Positions 7,055 to 15,013 of a stretch of 18,685 nucleotides of DNA are shown piece after piece. The notes below the pieces were generated by a model. It was not told the DNA's origin. It saw only the letters and a list, made by a program, of their open reading frames with translations, and searched no databases. This DNA comes from Betaproteobacteria bacterium TMED41 (lineage in GTDB: Bacteria; Pseudomonadota; Gammaproteobacteria; Burkholderiales; Burkholderiaceae_A). The stretch's first letter is position 1. Every line of letters begins with the position of its first letter. The position numbers and the translations under genes are program-made. The stretch lies in contig NHCU01000071.1 of NCBI GenBank assembly GCA_002167365.1, positions 4,888-23,572 on the forward strand. Reading direction: 5' to 3'.

Positions 7055-7735
7055 ATGAAAAATTTATTTAGTTTTAAAGTTAAGAGTTTTGTGTTAGGTC
7101 GCGGAAGGATTACTACTAGTCAAAGTGAAGCCATAGAAAAATTTGGTAATGAATGGATGGTGAAAGCCGAAAGAAAAAAAATAATTGCACAGGATTTGTT
7201 TGGTAATAAAGCCCCAACGACACTTGAAATTGGTTTTGGAATGGGGGATGTTCTTATAGATTCCGCTATAAAAAGCCCCGACTTCAACTTCATAGGAATT
7301 GAAGTTTACAAACCAGGAATTGGCAAAGTGCTTAATTGCATTACCATGCAAGGAATAACCAATATCAAATTGATTGAAGGAGATGCAGTGGAAATTTGTG
7401 AGAGCATGTTTAAAGAAAAAAATTTCAGTAATATAAACTTGTTTTTCCCAGACCCTTGGCCCAAAAAAAAACATCATAAAAGAAGGATAGTAAAACAAAG
7501 CTTTGTCGATTCCATTGCCAAGAATTTAGCGCTCACAGGTTGCTTTCATTGTGCTACCGACAATGAAAATTATGCTAAAGAAATGTTAGTCGCACTCTCA
7601 AACTGTAAAAAATTAAAAAATTTATCAGATGGTTTCTGTTCGAGGCCTCTTGATAGGGTAATTTCTAAGTTTGAGGCAAAGGCTATAAAGTCAAATAGAA
7701 AAATATTTAACTTATCATTTGTTAGAAAATTTTAA
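7055..7735 (+). CDS. trmB: tRNA (guanine-N7-)-methyltransferase
   Basis: SAM-dependent enzyme that methylates N7 of G46 in the tRNA variable loop; cytoplasmic. It has 226 residues, typical for the family. Visible motifs: SAM-binding TLEIGFGMGD (56-65), the acidic end of the next strand FIGIEV (79-84, E83), EGDA (108-111), and the signature FFPDPWPKKKHHKRR (130-144) with D133. The late motif TDNENYA is also present. The ATG at 7055 gives the normal N-terminus for this family and has GGGAA a short distance upstream. It is divergent from HU and convergent with uppP, ten bases apart, with no terminator seen between them. Confidence 0.97.
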   Translation: MKNLFSFKVKSFVLGRGRITTSQSEAIEKFGNEWMVKAERKKIIAQDLFGNKAPTTLEIGFGMGDVLIDSAIKSPDFNFIGIEVYKPGIGKVLNCITMQGITNIKLIEGDAVEICESMFKEKNFSNINLFFPDPWPKKKHHKRRIVKQSFVDSIAKNLALTGCFHCATDNENYAKEMLVALSNCKKLKNLSDGFCSRPLDRVISKFEAKAIKSNRKIFNLSFVRKF

Positions 7736-7745
7736 CTACTCTTGG

Positions 7746-8552
7746 TTAAAAATAAGCAAGAATTACCACACCAACTATAATTCGATACCAAGCAAAAATC
7801 TTTAAACTCTTTTTTTGGACAAAATTTATCAACCACTTGATAACGAACAACGAACTAACAAAAGAACTAAAAAAACCCAAAATAAAAATGGGTAGTTCAT
7901 TAATAGTTAAGAGTGATTTACTAAGAAAAAGACTGTAAGATCCAGCAACCAAAATTACTGGTATTGCAAGGAAAAAAGAAAATTTTGTTGCAGTATGTCT
8001 GCTCAATCCAAAATACATTCCTCCAATAATTGCCGCACCAGATCTACTTGTACCAGGTATCAGCGAAAAAGCTTGGACTAGTCCAATTTTTAAAGCATCA
8101 GAAAAACTAATTTTCTCCGTGGAATTCACTTTTATAAAATTTTGATTTTTTTCATATTTATTCTCTACCAACAATATCAGTCCTCCTCCTAGCATAAAAG
8201 CAAGTCCAACAGGTATTGGAGAAAACAATGAACTCAATATTAATTCTCCAAACAAAAATCCTAAAATAGCAATTGGAATAAAAGCTATTAAGATATTTAT
8301 TAAAAATAGTTTTTGTTTTCTTACAAAAATTATTTTTATTTCACCTCGATAAAACCATATAACAGCAAACATTGCACCAATTTGAATAGCTATGTCAAAA
8401 GTTGGAGCAAGTTCCTCTGTAAAATTAAACATTTGCCCAAAAAGTATTAAGTGACCTGTTGAAGAGACTGGTAAAAATTCTGTAGCTCCTTCAACGATCC
8501 CAAGAATGATAGCTTTAATTTCGGGTGGAAAACTTTCTAGCCAACCAATCAT
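7746..8552 (-). CDS. uppP: Undecaprenyl-diphosphatase
   Basis: Integral inner-membrane phosphatase (BacA/UppP family) that converts undecaprenyl diphosphate to the monophosphate, recycling the lipid carrier for peptidoglycan and O-antigen. It has 268 residues, the family norm, with about eight hydrophobic segments. Both signature regions are intact: EGATEFLPVSSTGHL (21-35), with E21, E25 and H34, and PGTSRSGAAI (166-175), with R170, the counterpart of the essential E. coli arginine near 174. The ATG at 8552 gives the expected MIGWLESFPPEIKAIILG start. There is no Shine-Dalgarno at proper distance; a strong GAGGAGG lies 35 bases upstream, inside a possible 15-codon leader frame. Confidence 0.97.
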   Translation of the reverse strand: MIGWLESFPPEIKAIILGIVEGATEFLPVSSTGHLILFGQMFNFTEELAPTFDIAIQIGAMFAVIWFYRGEIKIIFVRKQKLFLINILIAFIPIAILGFLFGELILSSLFSPIPVGLAFMLGGGLILLVENKYEKNQNFIKVNSTEKISFSDALKIGLVQAFSLIPGTSRSGAAIIGGMYFGLSRHTATKFSFFLAIPVILVAGSYSLFLSKSLLTINELPIFILGFFSSFVSSLFVIKWLINFVQKKSLKIFAWYRIIVGVVILAYF

Positions 8553-8603
8553 AAAAAAACTTTAACTTTAAAAAAACTCAAACAAAACCTCCTCATAACC
8601 TCT

Positions 8604-8609
8604 TATAAT
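8604..8609 (+). promoter_or_regulatory. Candidate -10 box for the pcm-like/tolC unit
   Basis: A perfect TATAAT in the 114-base gap between uppP and the methyltransferase gene, giving a leader of about 50 bases. No good -35 box is seen at 16-18 bases, so activation or a weak promoter is likely. Confidence 0.3.
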
Positions 8610-8666
8610 GCCTAAATAAAAAAACTAATCTTCTATTACAATTAACTAAACCCTAATTAAACTATC

Positions 8667-9326
8667 ATGAATTACGAGAGCGCCCGGAAGAATTTAATTG
8701 AACAGCATATTCGTCCATGGAATGTATATAATTCAGATGCAATAAATTCCCTTTATAAGGTACCAAGAGAGAATTTTGTACCTTTACAATATAAAAAATA
8801 TGCTTTTTCCGATTTTCAAGTGCCATTAACTTACAATGATTCGATGCCAAGTCCGATGGTGGAAGCTAGAATATTACAATGTGCGATCACAGAAAACTGT
8901 GGAGAGGTTCTTGAGATTGGTTCTGGCTCTGGCTATATGGCCGCTCTGCTTGCTCAAATGTATAAATCAGTAATTACAGTGGAGATAAATCAAAACCTTA
9001 TTGAAAAAGCCCAGAGCAATCTAAAAAAAAATCTAATTGAGAATATCCAAGTTTTTCAAGGTGATGGGTTAAAAAGTGATTCAAGGTGGTCAAAAAAAAA
9101 ATTTGATGCAATAGTTATTTCTGGAGGGGTCAGAAATATTCCTGTTCATTTAGAGGACTCCATTACTCCTAATGGAAGAATTGTAGCATTTTTAACTAAT
9201 GGGCCAATTATGAATGTAGTAATTTTTAAAAGAAACTATGGCCTGGGATTTTCAAAAAAAATAGTATTCGAAACTAAAGTTACTTACCTAAGTTTTGAAA
9301 ATCTTAATGAAGAATTTAAGTTTTAA
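8667..9326 (+). CDS. pcm: Protein-L-isoaspartate O-methyltransferase-like protein
   Basis: SAM-dependent methyltransferase of the Pcm family, 219 residues. The N-terminal part LIEQHIRPWNVYNSDAI and KVPRENFVP (32-39) fits Pcm, and motif I is clear: VLEIGSGSGYMAALLA (81-96), then VITVEIN with E106. True Pcm enzymes carry a conserved stretch around YxDxPLxIGxGQTIS for isoaspartate binding. Here the same place reads SDFQVPLTYNDSMPSPMVEA (48-67), and motif III is SGGVRNIP instead of the usual TAAA-type loop. So the fold and cofactor are sure, the isoaspartate repair role is not. The gene lies 18 bases before tolC on the same strand, an arrangement I associate with betaproteobacteria, which suggests a conserved link to export or envelope stress. 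Confidence 0.85.
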   Translation: MNYESARKNLIEQHIRPWNVYNSDAINSLYKVPRENFVPLQYKKYAFSDFQVPLTYNDSMPSPMVEARILQCAITENCGEVLEIGSGSGYMAALLAQMYKSVITVEINQNLIEKAQSNLKKNLIENIQVFQGDGLKSDSRWSKKKFDAIVISGGVRNIPVHLEDSITPNGRIVAFLTNGPIMNVVIFKRNYGLGFSKKIVFETKVTYLSFENLNEEFKF

Positions 9327-9344
9327 TATCGGAAATCAAAAATC

Positions 9345-10670
9345 ATGAAACAATCTAAATCGTCAATACTAATAAAAATTTTTTTTATTCCATTCTTTAT
9401 CTTTTTTATTTCACCAATAAAGGTCTATTCACTAGATTTATCTGAAGCAATTGACTTGGCACTTAAAAACGATCCAGAATTTCTCTCTGCAAAAGAATCT
9501 TTAAATGCAAGCAACGAGAAATTAGTTCAGGGCCGAGCACCTTTTCTTCCGAACCTTTCAGGAAGTTTTAGTAATAGTCAAAGTTTCCCCTCAAGTGGAA
9601 ATTCCTTGAATACATCAACCTATAGTCTTTCACTCTCTCAGGTTATTTTCAACCATCAACTTAATGCTGCAGAAAAACAGTCTCTACTCACTGTTAAAGA
9701 AGCCGAAGCAAACTTTCAAAACACTAAACAAAACATTTTACTAAAAGTAACATCTGCATATTTTGATGTTTTAAATGCTCAAGACGATTTAAAAACAGTT
9801 GAAGCAGAAAAAAAAGCTGTTGCTGAACAACTAGAGTTTGCTAAGCGTAATTTTGAAGTTGGTACTTCTACAATAACTGATCAGCAGGAGGCTCAAGCTA
9901 GATTTGATTTAATAAGAGCTACAGAAATTAGAAATCGTAACGATTTAGCAATAAAGAGAACTAACTTGGAAAAAATGCTTTTAGTTACTATTCCACCAAT
10001 TATTAATGGAATTGGTAGTTCGATAGATGTAAAAAAACCCTCAGTCACAGATCCAAAAGAATGGATGGAGATTGCAAGGAAACAAAATCTTTCAATTATC
10101 GCAGCAACAGCAAGGCTCGAGACTGCAAGAATTGAACTGAATAAAACTGAAAAATATTTTTTACCGAGTGTGTCTGCTTCAGCCTCAATAAACAGAATTG
10201 ATACCAATCCTTCCGTTTCTGTAACTGATGGAAGTGAGACTATATCGCTAAATGTGACCATTCCTATTTACGAGGGAGGTATATTTAAATCTGAAATTAG
10301 AGAAGCAACTGCCAATTATAACAAAGCGCAACATTCTTTGGATTTGGCCTTATTAAACTCTGATAGGGCCGCGGCCAAATCTTACAGGAATTTTATCGCG
10401 GGACTTGCCCAAGTTGAAGCATTAGAAGCTGCAGAACAATCTAGTAAGGTTGCACTGGAATCCAATCGTTTAGGTTATGAAGTTGGTGTTAGGATCAATA
10501 TTGACGTTTTGAATGCCCAGAAACAATTGTTTTCATCACAAAGAGATCTCTCTAAAGCACGTTATGCCGCTTTAGCAGCTAGCCTTGAACTAAAAGCCTC
10601 AGTTGGGGAATTAAAAAAAGAAGAGATTAATCTCATTAGCGATTTAATAAAACAGTCATCCACCAAATAA
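9345..10670 (+). CDS. tolC: TolC-family outer membrane efflux protein
   Basis: Outer-membrane channel of tripartite efflux and type I secretion systems. It has 441 residues, as usual for TolC. A signal peptide covers residues 1-29 (charged KQSK, hydrophobic core, probable cleavage after VYS). The mature start LDLSEAIDLALKNDPEFLSA is the family hallmark, followed by QGRAPFLPNLSGS, two long helical repeats rich in A, E, Q and K (about 115-215 and 320-430), and beta-strand parts such as SLSLSQVIF and ISLNVTIPIYEGGIF. It follows the Pcm-like gene in the same unit. No membrane-fusion or inner-membrane pump gene is next to it, so it probably serves pumps encoded elsewhere. It is convergent with waaA, two bases apart. 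Confidence 0.96.
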   Translation: MKQSKSSILIKIFFIPFFIFFISPIKVYSLDLSEAIDLALKNDPEFLSAKESLNASNEKLVQGRAPFLPNLSGSFSNSQSFPSSGNSLNTSTYSLSLSQVIFNHQLNAAEKQSLLTVKEAEANFQNTKQNILLKVTSAYFDVLNAQDDLKTVEAEKKAVAEQLEFAKRNFEVGTSTITDQQEAQARFDLIRATEIRNRNDLAIKRTNLEKMLLVTIPPIINGIGSSIDVKKPSVTDPKEWMEIARKQNLSIIAATARLETARIELNKTEKYFLPSVSASASINRIDTNPSVSVTDGSETISLNVTIPIYEGGIFKSEIREATANYNKAQHSLDLALLNSDRAAAKSYRNFIAGLAQVEALEAAEQSSKVALESNRLGYEVGVRINIDVLNAQKQLFSSQRDLSKARYAALAASLELKASVGELKKEEINLISDLIKQSSTK

Positions 10671-10672
10671 CT

Positions 10673-12022
10673 TTATTCAAGCAATTTATGAATCTTCTCC
10701 GCTGATGCTTTGGATGCGCCTTTATTACTCAATGTAAATTGAATTGCTGCTTTTTTTGAGTTAGAAAACTCCTGGTGGTTGGAGAGTAATCCCAATCCTT
10801 TGGTAATCCATTCATCATATGAATGGATCTCAAACCCTGCTGAAGTTTTCAGTAATTGATTTGAAATACTTAAAAAATTAGTCATGTAAGGACCAAAAAA
10901 AACAGGACAGCCTTGAGAACAAAGTTCAATAGGGCTTTGTCCACCACAATCGATGACACTGCCCCCAACTAAAGAGAGATCCGCAAATGATGCATATGCG
11001 GTAATTTCACCCATACTGTCTCCAACAACTACTTCAAAATTAGGAGTAACATCTGAACTGAATTGAGTATTTAAAAAATCACTTCTTCTTGCAACGAAAA
11101 ATCCCATATTTTTTGCCTGTTTTACTACCCAGTCAAATCTTTCAGGGTGCCTCGGAACAATAATCAGCAAGGCATTATGCGGTTTATTTTTTTTCCAAGC
11201 TTTAAAAATTTCTTTTTCCTCATTTTTACGAGTACTGAGTGCCAGCCAAAAACTTTTTTTTGGAAAATAATTTTTCCACCCTTCTCCAAGTCTTACCATG
11301 TCTTTTGCAACAAAAGCGTCAAACTTCATATTTCCACTAATACAAACTTTTACCTGAGCCCCCGTATCTAAAAACCGTTTGGCATCATTATCACTTTGGG
11401 CAAGTATAAGGTCGAATTTATTAAGGGTAGGTATACTAATCCACGAAAGTTTTTTGAATTTAATTAATGAATTTTTTGATAAACGAGCATTAGCCAAAAC
11501 TATTTTAATATTTTTTTTACTTAATAAATTTATCGTGTTTGGCCATATTTCTGTTTCAATAAATATTGCAGTTTGAGGATCAATTCTTTTTAAAAATATT
11601 TTTGGTGCCCAAAAAAAATCAATCGGAGAAAAACAATGAACAACTTTTTCATCCAAGCTTTTATTCTTTTTTAAGTAGGTACGAAAAAAACTAAAACCAG
11701 AATATGTGGTGTTACTAAACAAAATTCTGCATTCATCATCTTTTAAGACTAACTCCCTAATTAAAGGTATTGCCGCATGAGTTTCACCGACAGACACTGC
11801 ATGGATCCATATTCGTTTTTTTGATTTTATGTAGTCTTCAAAACCATCAATATCTCTTAAAATTCCAAAGAACCTCATTAATATTTCAGAGGCTATCCCT
11901 CTGTTTTTTTTAAACCCCCAAGAAAGTTTAAAAAAAATTATGGGTGATAAAAGAGTCGTCAGTACCGAATATAAAGCTATAGCTACACCAGAAAAAAGGT
12001 TTACAAGATTTTTTTTATGCAT
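10673..12022 (-). CDS. waaA: 3-deoxy-D-manno-octulosonic acid (Kdo) transferase
   Basis: Adds Kdo from CMP-Kdo to the lipid A precursor at the inner face of the cytoplasmic membrane, an essential step of LPS core assembly. It has 449 residues, slightly longer than the usual 420-430. An N-terminal membrane anchor (10-32) is followed by a glycosyltransferase-B fold: IWIHAVSVGETHAAIPLI (71-88) with the expected catalytic E80, FSPIDFFWAPKIFL, and the signature IFIETEIWPN. The C-terminal domain has PRHPERF and SPIELCSQGCPVFFGPYM, typical of the CMP-Kdo site. It starts 3 bases after the stop of the phosphomannomutase gene, so the two form one unit. Whether it adds one or two Kdo residues cannot be read from sequence. 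Confidence 0.96.
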   Translation of the reverse strand: MHKKNLVNLFSGVAIALYSVLTTLLSPIIFFKLSWGFKKNRGIASEILMRFFGILRDIDGFEDYIKSKKRIWIHAVSVGETHAAIPLIRELVLKDDECRILFSNTTYSGFSFFRTYLKKNKSLDEKVVHCFSPIDFFWAPKIFLKRIDPQTAIFIETEIWPNTINLLSKKNIKIVLANARLSKNSLIKFKKLSWISIPTLNKFDLILAQSDNDAKRFLDTGAQVKVCISGNMKFDAFVAKDMVRLGEGWKNYFPKKSFWLALSTRKNEEKEIFKAWKKNKPHNALLIIVPRHPERFDWVVKQAKNMGFFVARRSDFLNTQFSSDVTPNFEVVVGDSMGEITAYASFADLSLVGGSVIDCGGQSPIELCSQGCPVFFGPYMTNFLSISNQLLKTSAGFEIHSYDEWITKGLGLLSNHQEFSNSKKAAIQFTLSNKGASKASAEKIHKLLE

Positions 12023-12025
12023 GCT

Positions 12026-13417
12026 TTAAAAGGGAAATTGCAAAGATGAATCTATTAACAAAAGAGCTCGCCTAAATTCATTCTGAATTTTTTCTAGAGA
12101 ATCGTGATTTTCAGCTTCAAACCTTAAAACAACTACTGGAGTCGTATTAGAAGGTCGTGCTAAACCAAAACCGTCTTTATATTCGACTCTAATTCCATCT
12201 ATAAGAATTTTTTCTATTGCACTAGGAAAAGATCCATCAGAGATAAGTTTTGCTACTAAATCAAAATGGTTAAAATTCTTTGATTTTAATTTTAATTCTG
12301 GAGTTGAGATTGAGTTCGGTAATGACTCTAGCATTTTGCTTGGCTCTCTTTCCCTAGAAAGAACTTCCAGTAAACGCACGCCTGAGTAGAGGGCATCGTC
12401 AAAACCAGCCCATCGATCATTAAAAAACAAATGTCCACTCATTTCACCAGCTAGTGGGGCATTTGTCTCTTTTAGTTTGGCTTTGATAAGAGAGTGTCCT
12501 GTTTTCCACATTAACGGTTCACCACCATGTTTAAGCACCCATTCAGATACATGACGACTGCACTTGACATCAAAAATAATTTTTGAGCCGGGTTTCAAAT
12601 GAAGAACCTCTTTTGCATGCAACATCAACTGCCTATCCGGCCAGATTATTTGACCAGAATTAGTTACAACTCCCAGTCGGTCACCGTCACCATCAAAAGC
12701 AAGTCCCAAATCTAACTTTTTTTTAATAACTGTATCAATCAAATCAGAAAGGTTAGCAGGATCAGCAGGATCAGGATGGTGATTGGGAAAATCCCCATTA
12801 ACTTCACAATATAGGTCGAAAGTTTCACACCCTAACCTTTTGAACAACCTTCCTGCCAGGGGTCCGGCAACACCGTTACCAGCGTCAATTGCAATTTTAA
12901 GTGGCCTTTTCAAATCAACTGATCGCAAAACTTCTTTTTCATATACATCAGATACATCTAAAAATTTGTAACTGCCAATTTTTTGATGTTGGAGTTTTTT
13001 TTGGAAATCTCTCAGATTTTTCATATCGTCTTTAATCTTATTTATTTTCGGTCCCCATAATGTTTCTCCAGCTAACATCATCTTTAGCCCATTATATTCA
13101 GGTGGATTATGGCTGCCAGTTATAACAATTCCAGTACCTGTTTTTAAATGATGTGTTGCAAAATAAACTACTGGAGTGGGTACCATTCCAACATCGATTA
13201 CATTTATTCCAACTGACCTTAAACCATCCGATAGAAATTTAGAAAATAAAATACCAGAAGCTCTTCCATCTCTTCCAACCACACATGTTTTTTGATTTTT
13301 TAGTAATGCATGTACTCCAAAGATGGTTCCGATGGAGTACATAAGCTCTTTGTTTAATTCTTTTCCAACCACTCCACGAATATCGTAAGCTTTAAAAATT
13401 GTATTATTAATATTCAT
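12026..13417 (-). CDS. algC: Phosphomannomutase/phosphoglucomutase
   Basis: Alpha-D-phosphohexomutase that interconverts the 1- and 6-phosphates of mannose and glucose, feeding GDP-mannose and UDP-glucose for LPS and exopolysaccharide. It has 463 residues, as in Pseudomonas AlgC. Domain 1 begins FKAYDIRG and holds the phosphoserine loop TGSHNPPEYNG (100-110, S102). The metal loop is FDGDGDRLGV (241-250, D242/D244/D246), the sugar-binding loop GEMSGH (324-329), and the phosphate-binding loop RPSNTTP lies near the C-terminus. All four are intact. It is the first gene of a unit with waaA. Only 23 bases separate its start from the divergent apaH, and no Shine-Dalgarno is seen. Confidence 0.95.
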   Translation of the reverse strand: MNINNTIFKAYDIRGVVGKELNKELMYSIGTIFGVHALLKNQKTCVVGRDGRASGILFSKFLSDGLRSVGINVIDVGMVPTPVVYFATHHLKTGTGIVITGSHNPPEYNGLKMMLAGETLWGPKINKIKDDMKNLRDFQKKLQHQKIGSYKFLDVSDVYEKEVLRSVDLKRPLKIAIDAGNGVAGPLAGRLFKRLGCETFDLYCEVNGDFPNHHPDPADPANLSDLIDTVIKKKLDLGLAFDGDGDRLGVVTNSGQIIWPDRQLMLHAKEVLHLKPGSKIIFDVKCSRHVSEWVLKHGGEPLMWKTGHSLIKAKLKETNAPLAGEMSGHLFFNDRWAGFDDALYSGVRLLEVLSREREPSKMLESLPNSISTPELKLKSKNFNHFDLVAKLISDGSFPSAIEKILIDGIRVEYKDGFGLARPSNTTPVVVLRFEAENHDSLEKIQNEFRRALLLIDSSLQFPF

Positions 13418-13440
13418 TTAAAAATAAACCCAAATCTTTT

Positions 13441-14247
13441 ATGGCTACTTATGTAATTGGTGACATTCACGGGTGTGTAGAAACCCTAAATGCCCTACTT
13501 GAAAAAATATGTCCTTCACCCAAGGATACATTATGGTTTTGTGGAGATATAGTTAATCGTGGTTCATCTTCAGCTAATTGCATTAGATTAATTAGATCTT
13601 TAAAAAACCCAACTGTTTGTGTTTTAGGCAATCACGATATTTACTTACTTGCAGTTGCGTCCAAGGTAATCGAATTACATGAAACAAGTACTAGCATAAA
13701 AGATGTTTTAAACGCGGATGACAGTGGTGACCTGATTGATTGGTTGAGACATTTGCCGCTTGCCTACGTAAAGCAAAATACTATTCTTGTTCATGCTGGA
13801 CTTTTGCCAGAATGGGAGCCAACTCAAGTTAGCCTTTTAGCAAATGAGGTTTCATCAAAACTACGGTCTGATCATTGGAAAGATTTTATGAATGATCTTT
13901 GGGGTGACACTCCTAATAAGTGGAAAAATCAACTCAAAGGCAAAGATAGACACAGGATTATTGTTAATGGATTAACTAGAATACGTTATGTAAATATCAA
14001 TGGGGAAATGGATTTCAAACAAAAAGATTCTCCTGTTCAGCCCAATAACAATTATTTTCCTTGGTTCTCTCATCCCAAAAGACTATCAAAAGAATACAAA
14101 GTCATATTTGGGCATTGGTCAAGATTAGGACTTATCATCAGACCAAACCTTCTGTCTTTGGACACAGGCTGTGTTTGGGGGGGCATGCTAACGGCTGCCA
14201 GAGTAGAGGACAACAAAATCTACAGTCAAAAATTGATCGATAAGTGA
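13441..14247 (+). CDS. apaH: Bis(5'-nucleosyl)-tetraphosphatase, symmetrical
   Basis: Metallophosphatase that splits Ap4A into two ADP, and can remove Np4 caps from RNA. It has 268 residues, the family length. Metal ligands are all seen: GDIHGC (7-12, D8/H10), GDIVNRG (35-41, D36), GNHD (63-66), and later IFGHWSRLG and LDTGCVWGG. The ATG at 13441 gives the exact family N-terminus MATYVIGDIHG. The gene is divergent from the phosphohexomutase with a 23-base gap, so its promoter must lie inside that gene. It is convergent with plsC, 16 bases apart. No Shine-Dalgarno is seen before the start. Confidence 0.97.
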   Translation: MATYVIGDIHGCVETLNALLEKICPSPKDTLWFCGDIVNRGSSSANCIRLIRSLKNPTVCVLGNHDIYLLAVASKVIELHETSTSIKDVLNADDSGDLIDWLRHLPLAYVKQNTILVHAGLLPEWEPTQVSLLANEVSSKLRSDHWKDFMNDLWGDTPNKWKNQLKGKDRHRIIVNGLTRIRYVNINGEMDFKQKDSPVQPNNNYFPWFSHPKRLSKEYKVIFGHWSRLGLIIRPNLLSLDTGCVWGGMLTAARVEDNKIYSQKLIDK

Positions 14248-14263
14248 TTGCTCGAAAAATATT

Positions 14264-15013
14264 TTAGATAATTGTCATCATCCGGTCCCTAACGATTTGA
14301 GCAAGATTTCTCTTGGTTAAAAAATCTCCTGAAAGTTTTTCAACCTGTGTTGTAACAGAATTTAAAATTTCAACATGGATTTCCAAGTCATTTGATTTTA
14401 GAACTTTAAATATTGAGTCTAAAATACTCATATCACCAATGTAGGCAGGTTCAACAGTCTTTTTTCCGAGTTTTTTATATTGAATAACTATTGGAGTTAA
14501 TTTTGGTCTAGAAAAATCCAAAAACAAGGAGAACAAACTTGTATGAAAAGGTAAAATTTTAGATCCATCGCTTGTTGTGCCCTCGGGGAAAAATACAATT
14601 GTTTTTCCTTGAGAAAGTAAATTTTTACATTTTTCTAAAACGAGTAATATTGAGTTTCGTTTTGTTCTATCAATAAAAATAGTTCCAGCGTTGCTTACTA
14701 AAACCCCGAGAAGAGGCCATTTTTTTATTTCAGACTTTGCAATAAAAATTGCTGGAATCCCAAGTGAGTGTATAGCGAAAATGTCTAACCACGAAATATG
14801 ATTTGAAACTATCACTGTATTATTTGTGTTTTTAGAAACACTACCACTTTTAAGCAGAACTCTGATGCCACATATACTTATGAAACCTTTACCAAAAATA
14901 GTAAGAGACTTTTTGAAAAAGACATCATTTAAAAATGTGCGAAAAAATAAAAGCCAAAAAAAACCAACTAAAATCCAAAGAATCAAAAAAAATAGCCTAA
15001 AAAAAACTCTCAA
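14264..15013 (-). CDS. plsC: 1-acyl-sn-glycerol-3-phosphate acyltransferase (TTG start)
   Basis: Membrane-bound acyltransferase that makes phosphatidic acid from lysophosphatidic acid. It has 249 residues, normal for PlsC. An N-terminal membrane segment (4-25) precedes the HX4D motif NHISWLD (71-77, H72/D77). The second conserved block is FFPEGTTSDG (141-150) and a substrate-site block IFIDRTKR lies at 112-119. No ATG exists near the N-terminus. The TTG at 15013 overlaps the TGA of the upstream dihydroorotase-like gene (TTGA), with AGAAG just before it, which suggests translational coupling. The same gene order after pyrB and pyrC is familiar from betaproteobacteria. It ends the leftward algH-to-plsC operon. 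Confidence 0.94.
   Translation of the reverse strand: MRVFFRLFFLILWILVGFFWLLFFRTFLNDVFFKKSLTIFGKGFISICGIRVLLKSGSVSKNTNNTVIVSNHISWLDIFAIHSLGIPAIFIAKSEIKKWPLLGVLVSNAGTIFIDRTKRNSILLVLEKCKNLLSQGKTIVFFPEGTTSDGSKILPFHTSLFSLFLDFSRPKLTPIVIQYKKLGKKTVEPAYIGDMSILDSIFKVLKSNDLEIHVEILNSVTTQVEKLSGDFLTKRNLAQIVRDRMMTII

Noticed and set aside
7094..7498. Minus-strand open frame of 134 codons
   Set aside because: Antisense to trmB, which has all family motifs. The composition (F, Y, H rich) is that of a shadow frame.
8586..8594. AACCTCCTC as a piece of 16S rRNA 3' end
   Set aside because: Only about eight bases resemble the anti-Shine-Dalgarno and no other rRNA sequence surrounds it.
9893..10261. Minus-strand open frame of 122 codons within tolC
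   Set aside because: Antisense to a clear TolC-family gene and without recognisable motifs.
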